DNA of 64,000 nt from NCBI GenBank assembly GCA_964034945.1, contig OZ035963.1, forward strand, positions 868,001-932,000, written 5' to 3'. A program made the translations under genes and the position numbers. Positions 50,279-63,300 of the stretch are shown one piece after another (within the stretch, counting starts at the first letter, position 1; each line of letters starts with the position of its first letter). Source of the DNA: Chrysopilus asiliformis (Eukaryota > Arthropoda > Insecta > Diptera > Rhagionidae). Below the pieces are notes generated by a model. The model was not told the origin of the DNA. It made no database searches and saw nothing but the letters and a program-made list of their open reading frames with translations.

Positions 50279-51136
50279 ATTTCCCTTGGCAAATTGGTAT
50301 TTGGTTTTTTTTTTTTATATTAAATATCGCATTATACAGCGGTGTGGCAAAGGCTGGTGCTCCTGAAGAAAGTAGAACACTCCTAAAATATTTCCTCACG
50401 AAAATTGGATGGCTTGCTAATACTTTTGGGTACCAAAGTCCACCAATGTTCACCAAATTCCCGCTTATAATTCTGCGATTTGGAACGTAACTAGACGATA
50501 GTTTTTTTTAAATTCAAGAATGAATTGATATTAAAAAAAAGTGAAGTTCTTGACGAGTTTTATTTTTAAAGAAGTTAACACGAGATTGTGATAGGCACAC
50601 TTTATTTGAATTCAATGAGAATTTAAGAATTCTCAATGGAAGTTTGCAATTATTTGAATTCCATCAAAAAATATTTTATTTATATTTTCCAAACATGTGT
50701 TTTTGTTTCTAAGGATATTTTCAAACTGTATAGTGCTATAGTACAACTAACTTGTTGAAAAGATTATGCAAATATCGTCAGTTAAATCAGAGCAGTGACG
50801 CTTAGGTCAAGAGACAAATGTCTATTTTAACATTGAATATTCATTGATAAAATTTTTAAAATCAATGATACAATAACCTCAAGATAATCATGATTCTAAA
50901 ACGAACTTAGAAATGCAATCGTTACACTTTCTTTGTGAATGCAGCATTTAATCTATTCATATTTAAATGTGAGTAATCTCGCCAATATTTTTTTTTATAA
51001 ATGAATTGTAAGCTTTGCGATTTTGTTTTGATTTTGTCCAAATGGTTATTGAGTTGAACTTTCGACTAAAGTAGATTAAATCTACGCTTTTAGGGTATTA
51101 CTTTTAAAACTGCATATTCGACGAAAATAAGAATAA
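50279..51136. other. Spacer upstream of the second lipase
   Basis: AT-rich, no gene recognised. It ends in the lipase promoter and may contain its control elements. Confidence 0.5.
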
Positions 51137-51170
51137 TATAAAAGCGATCAAATGTGTCTCAACAATCAGT
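51137..51170 (+). promoter_or_regulatory. TATA box and initiator of the second lipase
   Basis: TATAAAAG at 51137-51144 and the arthropod initiator TCAGT at 51166-51170. The A at 51168 is the likely start of transcription, 31 bases from the TATA box and 32 bases before the ATG. A TATA-Inr promoter with a short leader suits a strongly, tissue-specifically expressed secreted protein. Confidence 0.85.
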
Positions 51171-51199
51171 AACGAACTTCGTATACTATAGAACAAACC

Positions 51200-53095
51200 A
51201 TGCGTATTTTGTTAATAACAGTGATTTTTGTGGCAGCAGTTGCTTTGGCAACTCCATCTGCGCATCCAAATCCTCTTCCTTACCCGAATGCTGAAGCAGG
51301 ACCAGGACCTCTACCTGGCCCCAACGCTGATCCATCGTTTTGGTTTTCTTGGCTGTCCAGAATTCCGTTTGTACCGAAAGCTGTGGCAGTAGCTCTCGCA
51401 CAGGTAAAATTAAAATAATATTACTAATTTAAGAATTCTAAATTATCCCGAAAATCGTTCACAGCTTCCAGGCGTTATATTCAATTCCATACCAAATTTC
51501 GAAGAAATCCTTACAGCGACTAAGCAGAAATTGATTGGGTATCCCGCTGAAAAAGTTATGGATTTGATTTCATCAATTTGTAAGTTTTAACAAGTATTTT
51601 AAAAATAGTTTCTGAAATTTTTATAAATTATCGTTGAATACTGATGATCAATATCTCGAAACTCAATAATATTTTCGACTCTCGAAACGAATTTTTTATT
51701 TATTTGTATTGGAAATCTTCTGGCGATCAATCCCGAAAGCCTCAAATCATATTTAATAGAACTCTAGTAGTGGTCCAACAATTTTTCCTTCCTTTATTTC
51801 AACTGAATTAATTTCAAATATTTAATGGTTCACCAGGAGAAATCCGGTACAAATTAATAGAAAATTCGTGAAACAAATATTTTTCAAAATTAACAGACCA
51901 AAAAACCTTAAGTTTCAAGAAGAAGCTATTCTAGCAAATCATTTAAAATCTTATAGGTAGCCAAGCGCAATTGACAAACACCGTTAGCCCAGTGGTTACT
52001 CCCAAAATGGAGGATTTGAACTACTATATGATGAGCCAGAATTCAAATACTTCAGCTCCACTGACTCATCCATGGAGAATTTTCAGTGATCCAAGTTTCA
52101 ATCCTGCTAAGAAAACTATTATCTATATCACAGGTTATTAATATTTTCAAATGTTTAAATTTCAAAATAGTTTTTTAAGGAAAAAATTCATTTTTAAAAT
52201 TTAGGATGGAACTCGAACATCCATAACAGAAACGATGCCTTATACATGTTGTACAAGGCAAACGAATGCAGTGGAGAATACAATTTCATTACAATTGATA
52301 CGGGATCTTGTGTAGACACATTGTATGTTTGGTCATCCTTCAACACTCAAGTTGTGGGAGAATATATTGGAAACTCATTAGCTAATTTCTCAATGAGCGA
52401 ACAGAACGGAAATGGAACGGCCATTAAAGTTGAAGATTTCCATATCATTGGGCACAGTTTAGGTGCGCATATGGCTGGTGCAGCTGGAAGACAATTTACT
52501 AAGCTAACTGGCAAAAAGTTCGACAGGTGCACAGCTCTTGATCCCGCTAGACCTTGTTTCAGGGAAGGTGAAGGATTGACTCCTATTGAGCGCGGTTGTT
52601 GCGGATTCACTGATGCTATCCATTCGAACTGTGGAGTATTCGGAAAACCCGAAGCACTCGCTGATGCTGACTTCTATCCCAACGGGTGAGTATTTCAAAA
52701 ATTTTCGACACTTTAGATTTTGGAAATATAATTTGTTGTCTAATTTTAGTAAAGTACCGCTTATGCCTGGAGTCTATGATGCTGTCACCTCTCATCATAG
52801 AGCTTGCCGTTATATGGCCGAAACTATGCTTCCTGGATACGAAAGAAATTTTCTAGGCATTAGATGCAATTCCTTACACTCTCTCAACATTGGCAAATGC
52901 GTTGGCGAGAAAATCCCTATGGGTATGGCCGTTTCTCGTGAGGCCAGAGGAAGTTACTACCTTCATACTAGAGCTCGTTCCCCATATGGAATGAACGCAC
53001 CTCGTGACCGTAGACCACAATGCGTCGATAAAACTATATTTGATACCGACATGAACAATGAAAAGGACTCACACGTTAAGGATCACTTTTTCTAA
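51200..53095 (+). CDS. Secreted lipase, yolk-protein / phospholipase A1-like
   Basis: Five exons (51200-51403, 51465-51579, 51957-52133, 52205-52685, 52750-53095) give 440 residues with matching phases. A signal peptide (MRILLITVIFVAAVALA) is followed by a Pro/Asn-rich segment. The lipase core has KKTIIYITGWNSN, Ser250 in GHSLG, Asp278 in ALDPARP and His341 in TSHHRAC, so the triad is complete and the enzyme is probably active, unlike yolk proteins that lost it. The lid is short: only about 15 residues separate the FYPNG strand from the histidine. The cysteine pair that normally ties the lid is absent. Length and domain plan fit the insect lipase family that gave rise to dipteran yolk proteins. 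The substrate is unknown. Confidence 0.92.
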
Positions 53096-53189
53096 ATACC
53101 GACACCATTTAAAATTTATTTGTGAAAATTTTTTTTTGACGTGTGCTTATCACATGATTTGTAAATTCATTTATTAATTCGGCTATTTA

Positions 53190-53195
53190 AATAAA
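53190..53195 (+). terminator. Polyadenylation signal of the second lipase
   Basis: AATAAA 95 bases after the stop codon, the first in the 3' flank. Confidence 0.65.
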
Positions 53196-53524
53196 ATATT
53201 GCTTTTAATTTTGATTATTTTTATTACACAGTTTTCCGTTAGGAAAATTGACAATCATAAAGAATTTAACGAACATTCCTTATATTAGAGAAAGTAATTT
53301 TTTAAAAATCTGCTACAAACAAATTCATTGAACTTCAGTGACAGAAGATGAGATCGCATAGCATTTAGAAATATTTGCAATCGTAATACTGTAAAATTTT
53401 GTTTGAAAAAACTTCATTAATCGAAAATGGTGAAACTGAAATTTGTTAAACACATTTAGTTGACTCAAAATGGCTCTAAATTCTCCAGGGATCCCTTTCT
53501 GCCACTGAAGTTTAATGAATTTTT

Positions 53525-53764
53525 GGGGCCTATTGCGGTTATCGATCGATCATCGTTGACCGGAACGATCGAAAAATTAGTATTGCGATATCGATTTTAT
53601 CGTTCGCGAACGATAAAATCGTTCAGTTGGGAACGATGATCTTTGTTGGATCGTCCGGTGAAGACGTCAAACACTAAAAAAATCACGATGAACCTTACGC
53701 AATACCAAATTGTTTTTCGATCGTTCCGGTCAACGATGATCGATCGATAACCGCAATAGGCCCC
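53525..53764. mobile_element. 240-bp MITE with 52-bp perfect terminal inverted repeats
   Basis: The ends at 53525-53576 and 53713-53764 are exact reverse complements over 52 bp, starting GGGGCCTATTGCGGTTATCG. Similarity continues inward (AGTATTGCG against GGTATTGCG). The centre holds a second, perfect 30-bp palindrome at 53592-53621 around TTCGCGAA. TTT flanks both sides and may be a 3-bp target duplication. No coding capacity. Identity of the ends suggests a recent insertion. Confidence 0.9.
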
Positions 53765-54149
53765 TTTGTGGCTCGAATGGTTTTCGTACTCCTCTATAAG
53801 AAAGATCGTTAATTTAATTCTAAATTTTCAGCATTACAGATTCTTATGTCTATATACAAATTGCACAAAATAAAAAAAAATAAAAAGAAAACAAAACAAA
53901 TGGGGAAAACATAATGAAATCAGTATAAAAATAGTTTTATGAATGTATAATCAAATTACATCTTAAAAAATTATTGTAAAAATCAATTTATCAGTCCTTA
54001 AATATTTGTTATATCTAATTCTCGATGAGTATTTCAGTTATTCTTCGCACAGCGATTTAAATTGAGTTTAAGAACTATTACAAGTGGGGGAATCATCAAC
54101 CCATTGAGATTTTGATAAATGAAGGCGTTTAACTTGGCAATTATTCTAA
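53765..54149. other. 3' flanks of two convergent genes
   Basis: AT-rich. No clear AATAAA was seen for the minus-strand chitin-binding gene close to its stop codon. Confidence 0.5.
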
Positions 54150-54359
54150 TTACTCCTTGCATCCGAGTCCGGCTGCCCAATTACAAATCCCTCCCACGGG
54201 ATCATACGAAAGTCCTTTGGGACATGTGTACTCCCAGCCGACGACTCCACCCGTTTCCATTTTCGCACAAGAGATGAACTTACGACACGAGAGCGGATGA
54301 GGAAAGTTACCCTGATCTAAACATTCTATGACTCCGGGACCATGCAGGATAACTTTTAC
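54150..54359 (-). other. Chitin-binding type 2 (peritrophin-A) domain exon
   Basis: The exon encodes VKVILHGPGVIECLDQG, FPHPLSCRKFISCAKMETGG, WEYTCPKGLSYDPVGGICNW and AAGLGCKE-stop. It has six cysteines with spacings 11, 5, 14, 12 and 7 and the aromatic residues that line the chitin groove (F, W, Y). It is the C-terminus of the mucin-like protein. Confidence 0.93.
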
Positions 54360-57300
54360 CTGAAACGGAGAACCAATATCCGATTTTTAATTACAATTTT
54401 GCTATAAAGTTTAGGAAATTGTTTTAATAAAACCTGTGAATTGGTTTTCCCAACCAGTCGAACGTCCTCATCATCGTAATAGTCATAATCGATAACTGGC
54501 CTGTATGTTCTTCCCGCATTTGCCCTACTATTAATGGAAATTTTCTCGAATGGTTTAGGTTTTTGAGGTTTTCTACGGATCAACGATTGCTTTGAATTAG
54601 GGATACTTGTTGTCGTCGTGGTAGTTGTCTTCTGGGGTCTACGAATCGTAGCTATTCCTATGAAAATATATAAAATTTATAAAAAAAACCCCTTCAAATG
54701 AGAAATATAATTTCAGTACGTGTAGTTGGAATAGTTCCAATTCTTTTGGTAATGAGCGCTTCCCCTAAAGTCACCGCTTCGATATCCTCAAAGTCGTCCT
54801 CTTCGAAATCGGGTTTCAAATATGGTGTTGTATTCAAAACCGGAAGTGGCGCATGTGAAATCGCTTTGATGACATCGGCAACACTGTCTTCTATGGGTTC
54901 CCCAATTTGATTGTAACGGTTATTAGCGAATTTTCTATCCTGTATACTAGATCCTGCCTCCTGATCCACATCATCGATTAATTGGGCAGATAGTAATGTT
55001 GCTATTTCTGTTTTCTGAGACAGAGTAGTTGACGGTGCAGTTGTTGTAGATGCGAAGGTGTAACGCCGTTTGAATAAAGGATTCGGTGTTTTTGAAGGCT
55101 CTGTGATTCCTTGTACAAGAAATAGGTTTTGGTAAATATTTTGATGAGTTATTCAAAATTTTATGATTATGAAATTCGCGGGACAAGTCATTGTTTTGTC
55201 AAAAAACTCCTTTTTTAGAGCTACAAATTATTTTAAAAATTGCAAAATTTTGCAGCAGTCAAAAAAATGTTTCAAATAAATATTTAATCGTTCGCCGTAA
55301 ACAGTCCGTTATCAGTAAATTTATAAAAATCGAGAGTCAAAAGTTATTCACATTATTAACCAAAAAACCTAAGGTTTCTGACTTTCAAAAAACCATTAAA
55401 GTTTCACAAAAAAATATGGGCGGAAAATTTAAAAATTCCAAGGTGGTCGCAGTTAACTCTTCATTACGGTTGGAAAAATCGTTTTTAATGATCAACCAAT
55501 AACAATGTATTGATTTCATAAACCGAATTTCCATTGCGTTTAATACTTTTTTTCCGATCAGGAATTCTGTTTGCTGATATAAGTAAAGACGTAAAATCAA
55601 CATTTCGCATCTTCATAGAATATGCTTACATATTTCTAACAAAAGAGGTACGATAAAGTGAACAAACGACGACAAATTATCCGCTACATGCATTTTAATT
55701 CAGTGAGATGTTCACCTTGGCTGCATGCAAACTCAAAGAGATCACGTCATACTGGCATTTTTGTCGTCTTGATCATATTTTAAGATCTTCGTAACAAAGT
55801 TTGCGATGATGGCATAGTTTTGAAGCGCGATCCCTCATGAAGATGTCGCATGGACTCAAATGCGATTGTCGCCGTGATTTTTCTATTGAATATTTTATTG
55901 TTCTTGCGTGCATCTTTAATTTAATTAAAAGGTAATAACCTAGAACCTACCGGCTGTATCATTCAATTCAGGTGCAACCGTTGATGTTGTGAAGAGGCGT
56001 CGTTTGCTGCTGCCCACTCCGCCACTTGATGGCCTTCCAAATTTTCTTCGGATAACGAGCTTTGGAGTAGGTTTAGATCCCGTGCTTGTATTCTGCGAAT
56101 CTCGACTTAATTCGGCCGCATTAGCCGGAGTTGTTGTCGCAAATGTTGGTCTACGTCTATTAAATCGATTCGTGATTCCTGTTCCGAATGCAGGTGTGCT
56201 AGCTGATGGCGATGCTGAGATCAAGGTGTTCAGTGGAGGGGAATTTGTCGTTGAATCCACTGTGGTTGCTCGTGTAGGCAATCGTCGGCGAACGCTCAAC
56301 ACTGGACGACGTGTGCTGCTTCGAATCTGTGGAGTTTCAGTTACGATTACAAATTAATTAATATAATAAAAACAAATAATTGTGATAAAATAAAATAATT
56401 TTTGATTTTGTGGTTTAGTTTCTTTTCGTTTCTTGTTGGTCACTTGGAGTTACATTAAAACTATTAAAAAATTCATTCATTTATTATTTTTATAAAAGTC
56501 TTCAAGTGTGCCAAGTAAATATAATTAATAACAAGCAATACAATGGTTTATAAACAAAAACAAGTATTGTGTTTATGAAATTTGAATATCGTTCAAAAGA
56601 TGTTACCGAGGTGTTTCTTACATGAACCTTCAAGGTTCGTTTTTAAGGTCTTCAACTATTTGACCAATTTAAATGAATCATAACTAGTGTTGGTTTTCGA
56701 TTTCAGTTAGTAAGCAATCAGTCGAAGATTACTGACCCAAATTAAAGTGGATTTGTGTCCTTGGTATAAACCAAATTAGTTCAATATTGAATATTTTGAA
56801 ATAATACACCTCCATAGCCTTGAATCCATATTAAGAATATTTTCGTTGTTATTCGACAGCAACAGAAACTGCGTTTTAGTCATTTGAATGGCAACGGCTA
56901 AACTTCGTTGAAATAAATTAATTTTTGTCATGTTATTTATCGGTTTTCTAAAAATATTCTTGCAATAAAATCTTGATGTGTTTTTTTGATATGCTAATTT
57001 GCTACAAGTTCGCAAATTAACAAAAACATATCAATTCACAAAAGACACCAAAAATTATGGGATTAAACTGGTTCCAGAAATTCGACAAAAAAAAAGTGAT
57101 TTGCATTTTAAACTCGATTTAAAATAACCTTGATCTTGGTAAAGAATTTGCGCAGAAATGTCACAACCAAAATGGGAAACCAATTTTTATATAATAGAAA
57201 ATTGGTTATGGAAAAGAATATATTTCAGATATTTTTAAACTTTTTTTAACGAACAAGTTATGAATTTTTGTTCTGTTGGTTGAATTTAACCGAAATTTTG

Positions 57301-60300
57301 TTTTATAAAAATTTCATGAGTATACCTAATACTTGTTTGAAACAATTTTTTTGAATTTTTTAATTTTAAGGCATTTGTTAAATCTTTTAGATTCTTGAAG
57401 AAAGCTTCGATGTATTGGACATTTTTTTCAAAATCTTTGCTGGTTTATTTAATTTTTGCGACACTAGTTTCTTTGCGTTATAAATTAACGTTTTTCTAGA
57501 TTTCTCATTCCAAATTTTACAATTAGATAGATTTATGTAAATGTTATTAAGAGTGTATGAACGCTTAATTTCCTGCACTTTCAAAAATAAAAGAATGCAA
57601 GAAGAATAAAGAATGCAAGAAGAATAAAGAATGCAAGAAGCACCCCCCCCCCCCCCCCCCCCCCCTCCACGATTTAAAAGCCTTTTTTTAGGCATTTTCT
57701 ATTATGCATTAAAATTTCCCAAACTTTAAAAATGTCCCGTTCTACTCTATTATGTATTTTTCAATTTTGTCTCTGGTAAAAATTCGGTACCGGGAGATCT
57801 TCGAGGTCGCTAATCTTGGTTGTGGTGTTGAAATTCGGGATCGATGGTTTTGTCGGGACAATTTAAATAACCGGATTGATTTTTTTCTAAGAAAATGAGC
57901 ATTGCTAACATTTTGAAACCGTCAGGTAAAGCTTACGATGCTAGAGTATCGAAAAGGTAACTTTTTTTTATAAATCTAAGCAAAATCGTTATAATAAATA
58001 TAAACTTCACGGCAAATAACCCTTGCTCCATACCTATGTTTATCTTCTTATAATAAACTTTCGAATGATTTTTTTCTCTTCTGGTAATTTGTTCATAACA
58101 TCGAGCGGGATGTGAAAATACGTTTGAAGTATTTGAAGGCTGTATCTTGAAATGCATGAATAGACTTTGATTGACACAAGAAAGAATTTGATTGTGAATC
58201 AAATCTAAATTGTTTTAAGAGGAGCGATTTATCATGGATGACGCCAATTATATTTTCCGATCATGTTCAAATTTGTGCTTCTTCGAAAGTGTTAATAGTC
58301 CCAAGGAAAAATGTTGCAGGCCTCAACCGACAGGTAATAATTTTAAAAGAACTCATACTGGTTAGGCGAGTTTCATCATCAGCATAGCATCATCATGACC
58401 GCAATTAGACTTCGTTACATAAGAGCTAGGGATCATGGTAAGACTTTAATCATAATAATACTTGAATATTAAAACTGCTATCAAGACGTTGTCGGTAAAT
58501 ATTGTAGATTCGTAGAATGTATTGCTCATCGTTACAATCGATTATCTGATAATCGTTCGAAAAGAAAGAAATTTGTTTGACGCATAGAGAAATACTGTGG
58601 AAAAACGACATTGCAAAAATATGCGTTTAATGAAGATCGCTTAAATAAATTTTCTCATTGACGGATGGATCGTAGCACACCTTGTTTAGGGTTAAAAGAT
58701 GTTTCTAAGCATCCGTAACAGTTTGAAACAATACAAAAATGTAAACAGATTCATTACATGATTGTTTTACAAATTTGGGCGTTGGGCCGATGTCTGTAGA
58801 TTCAATACGATTGCAACTTGGCTGTGTCTTTCCAACTTTCACTTGACTGATTAATAATTCGATCCCGCAAGAGTGTCATCAAATCGCGTCTTCATTGGCG
58901 TCTCCGTAATCGCCATCATCGGCATTTAGCCAACGAAAGTGATTTTGGTTTTGTCACCACCAAGAGACAATCATTTGATTTTTGGCGAATGGATTACGGA
59001 CAAATGATATAAATGCTCTCTACGCTTTGTTCATAAAATCGCAACACTTTCAATTTCACTTTCCTGATTTGTTGAAAAAAAAACATTCATTTCTTTTATT
59101 ATTAACACGAGTTTTCAAAAATTGTAACATACCAGACCTGGAAACTCCGAAACATATCAATTTTAAGAAAGTATCAAATGCATAAAATAACATTGAAACC
59201 AGCGGATATTAAATTACATCTATAACTAGAAGAACTAGTAATATTTTTTGCCAATTCTTGCAGCATTTATATATCTATACCAGTGGATAATAGATATTAA
59301 ATTTTATTCGAAAATATGTTAATTAAGTGTGGTGATGGGGTACAAGGGTTGGTGGCGCCAGCGCCAATCTATCCGCCTCTAAAGATTCTCCGGGTTGAGA
59401 TTTGAAAACTTCTTGTTTTAGTAATTAACATTGCTGGTTAAAACAACTTTTTTCGTAATTTTGAACTATTATGGCGTAAAATGCACATTTTCAGAGAAAA
59501 ACAAAATAAAAGTGGAAGGGGAGGGAGAAGGTGGTTCAAACTAAACTTAAATTCTGCCTTTCATGGGATTTATTCGATCCGTAAAATTTTGGATTTGCGG
59601 CCATAAGCAAACAATTTGAATGCCGATTCGAACATCCGGGCTCTTGAAGTGATATAAGAGCATCTTGTGGAAATATTGATCCCAAAAATAATAAGAAAGT
59701 GTGATGCAAAAAAATTGGTACCATAACTTAACAATTAAATGGACATATTTATGAATATCAGAATCGAAAATGAAGGCTAAAAAAATTAAATCGCCGATAA
59801 CTGCATGACATTGTCATTGAAAAGTTTCGGGTAATTTATAACAATATTTATGTTGCAAATAAACATAAAATCATTTTGGTTTTCACGGGTTTAATAATAA
59901 CAAACATGGGATATATTGCCATTGATCTGGTTTTTTAGCAAAACAAGACCATCACATCCACTAAATGCATCGGATTTGAATTAATGAATGGATTTTTAAA
60001 TTGAAATTAATACCCATCATCAGCATACAAATGGGGGGATTAAACAATTGAAGTTTGTCGTTTTTCTTTGAATAAAAGCATATCAAATGTCCAGGTTATA
60101 TGAGAAACGATTTTTTTTCAATATTAATGTGAGGTCATTGAGCGTTCTCCAAATAAGGTAAAACTGTTGTTGGTTGGCCGAAACGACCTTGCTTAGTGTG
60201 AGTTTAGTCGCTTTTAATACACATTAAATAACGTCAATTTTATAACCGTCATTGGAATATTTTAAAGAAATATTTAATTTTTTAAAACATGTCGATGATG

Positions 60301-63300
60301 ATTTTGTTTAAATATTTGTCAGAGTTAACACCGAACTGTGAACCGTGTATGGTTTAGAGGTCATTATACGAGTATGATATCACAATTATGTTTTTCACCT
60401 TTGAAGTCGGAATTAATTTCCGTGTTAATTTTTGTTTGCCATAAAAATTTGTTTATAACGGTATTTTTGTTTTTTTTTTTTTTGTGGCGGTAATTTAATA
60501 GATAGTGAGAAGGCACGTGGAAATATTGTTATATTGCTTGAAATTGCAATAAATCAGGTCAGACTATTGTTTGAATATTTAGTTTTTTTTACCTACCTAT
60601 TTGCCATTTAATGTTTTTGCTGGCAAAAAATTTTTTTTGTATGGTTTTGTCAATTATAGTAATATTTATAGAATAGAATTTGTAAACAGTTGTATTCAGT
60701 GTAAAAATAATATTTAATTGGCACATAAATTTAATGTTTTCTGTTTGTTTGTATAAAAATTGTTTTGATTGTGCTGCGATTAATATCTAATATACATAAA
60801 AAAACTGCTCATTAATTTAACCAAAAAACGGAAAGATACTAAAAAAGATTAAATTTATCGCTAGACAAACGATATTTTTTTTTTTGAAAATGTTTTATGT
60901 CAATGTAACTTTATAGAAGTTTATCTCTAATAAAAACTTAAATACAAATCAAATTTTTTTTAATTAACTTACAATTTATAAACTATTTATTACGAAACTT
61001 AAATGTAGTAATGCTATAAACTAACTGTGTGTTTGGCATATATTATGATTATATATAAAGTTTTGACTGTTTTTACTCTTTAGAATTGTAAAGAGTCCTT
61101 CTTTTTTTTCTTGTTGAGTTAATTATTTGATTAGTTTATTTCTACAGAAAATGTTTATCAATGTGGTCAAGGTTTTTTTTTGTTATCTATGAAATAATGC
61201 TGTCCGACGAAAGGGTCATAGTTCATCGTTAGATCTTTGTTTTTAATTTTTCAAGAAATTGCTTTATTTATTAAAAAAGAGTATTTTCTTCATATGAGAA
61301 TACCTAGAGCTCATTAAACTGATTGCATAATATATTTTCAACGACAAATAGACTTTAAAAGTCATCAAATAATAGTCCTATTCACAAATGTAAATCACTC
61401 TGTTTCTGTAAATTAACAACATAGGCATGTTGTGTAAAACTCAAATACATTTTCTGAGTACCACAGTATCAGAAATATAAAATTTTGGGTATGATGTAGA
61501 ATTGTCAAATTTTACCTTCAATTTGTGAAAAGGTCCAATTATTTTATCAAGCATTTTTAAGCATAAAGTCTTTAATGGATATGTTTTTTAGTATCTAAAA
61601 TGTGTTTAAAATTAACCTTACTGATCTTCAATGATTTTTTGTCTTCGTCTAGATTTCGATTTTCGGGCTTTCTTCCGGACAACATTAATTTCACTACTGT
61701 AACTTGTTTGTGTTTCAACAATTGTCTCACTTTGACTACTATGGCTTATGTCAGGTGTTTGTGGTATAACATTATGATTAAGATTGAGATTATTATTGGA
61801 CTTATTATTGGCGAGTGCTGCTTCTAATGGACTTGGGGTTTTCGGCGCTACAACGAAAGTATTTACGCGGCCAGAAGATGCAGCACTGCCATCTATTCTA
61901 GGTACTTTGCTTAATATTACTTTGTCCAAATTGGCTATAGATATGACTAGTGGTGACGACTCGTTCGATTCCGGTCGAAGAAGCGGCACTAATGGAAATG
62001 GCCGCACGTACGTAACTGGTTTCTCTGTCTTATTTTCAACGCCAGCAGTTAAGATGTTCGAAGACAGTGTGAAATTTAGGGGTAACTCTGTCGTTGGTTC
62101 TATTTTAACACTTTCTGAAGGCGTTGTGGTCGGAACTGTTGGAGTTTGGGTTATTGGCGCTGAAGTCGTTGTCGCCGTTGTAGTTGGAATGGTATTGACT
62201 GCTATTGGCTGGCTTGATCCTGTAGTTGTTTCAACTTGGAAAAATAAATCATCCAAATTTAAAGTTTTCGCTTCACCCAAAGATGTCGCAAACACTGTGC
62301 CATTTTCAATCTGATAGCCTAATTTTTTAGCTTTCCTTGCGTTCTCAAAGAGTCCCTCAAGTGGTATTGTTGATGTTTCAACCCCCAGGATAACTTCTGG
62401 TAATAGTAATTTCCTACCCTCTTTCTTTTGCATGTCATCGCTGGTATCTGAGATCGGGATGGAATTTCGAACGAATTCGTTCGCAGTTGTGGATTCTGTG
62501 GGGGTGTAATCGATAACGGTACTTCTGCCCTCAATCAATATATCAGATTTCAGGGACTTGGAGCTTTCAATTCTGGATTTCGCCCCAGACTCAACTAATT
62601 TCACTAGAGTAACACGACTGATTTCTCCAAGCTTATCTACAGTTGGCAATTGCTCAAGTCGAAGATCAGTGCTTTCAAATTTCTTGCCATCCAGATCTTG
62701 ACCTCTTGAATTCAATTTTAGTTTATCTTCTTTTGAATAAATTTCACTGATTCGATTTATTTCCACCAGCTTCTCATTTTTTCCACTGTTCGTAAGCCCC
62801 CAATCTTCTGTGGTTGGAATTTCCGTGGTGCCAGTTTCATTATCATCGTCACCAAGAGCAAAGATATGAGTCAAAGTAGTCATTTTCGAGGTTGTAGTAG
62901 ATATTGAAGCGGGGGTTGTTGGCGGCACCACCGAATTCTCAAGGACATGCTCCTGTAAATGATTTTCAAAGTTATTAATTGATTGTATATCTGAACTAAT
63001 GTTATGTTGCTCCAACAGCGTGTTTAATATTTGATCAGTGTCTTGTGTTTTATTGATATTGTAGTTGTCCGTTGATGTTGTTGCATTTACAGATGTTGTT
63101 CCATTTGTTGAATGTATTTTTGGCTTAACTGTGGTGTGTTTTCTACTGTTTTGCTCAAATATTTTCTTGTTTCTGGCATTTAGTGCGTCTATGTTGAGAT
63201 CCTCTAATAGGTTCTCTTGGGGTGTACTCTCTGTCGAGCTGGGACTGTATTTTCGTTCATATGTTCTAGTGTTTGTTACTTTGAAATTGGAAGGGGTTGT

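Larger units (their letters stand above)
56327..61617. other. 5.3-kb intron (or gap) in the chitin-binding gene
   Basis: AT-rich DNA between two parts of the minus-strand gene. GC-richer patches at 58780-58980 and 59330-59400 were read on both strands without finding an exon with fitting splice sites. It contains the poly-C tract near 57650. Confidence 0.5.

Noticed and set aside
57387..57695. Minus-strand frame with poly-Gly
   Set aside because: Produced by the C23 tract and the 18-bp repeat.
58780..58980. GC-richer patch tested as the missing exon of the chitin-binding gene
   Set aside because: The only acceptable minus-strand frame (LNADDGDYGDANEDAI) ends in a stop and lacks a donor.
61784..62314. 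176-codon plus-strand frame rich in Val/Gly
   Set aside because: Antisense shadow of the Thr-rich exon: ACN codons read as valine/glycine-rich on the other strand.
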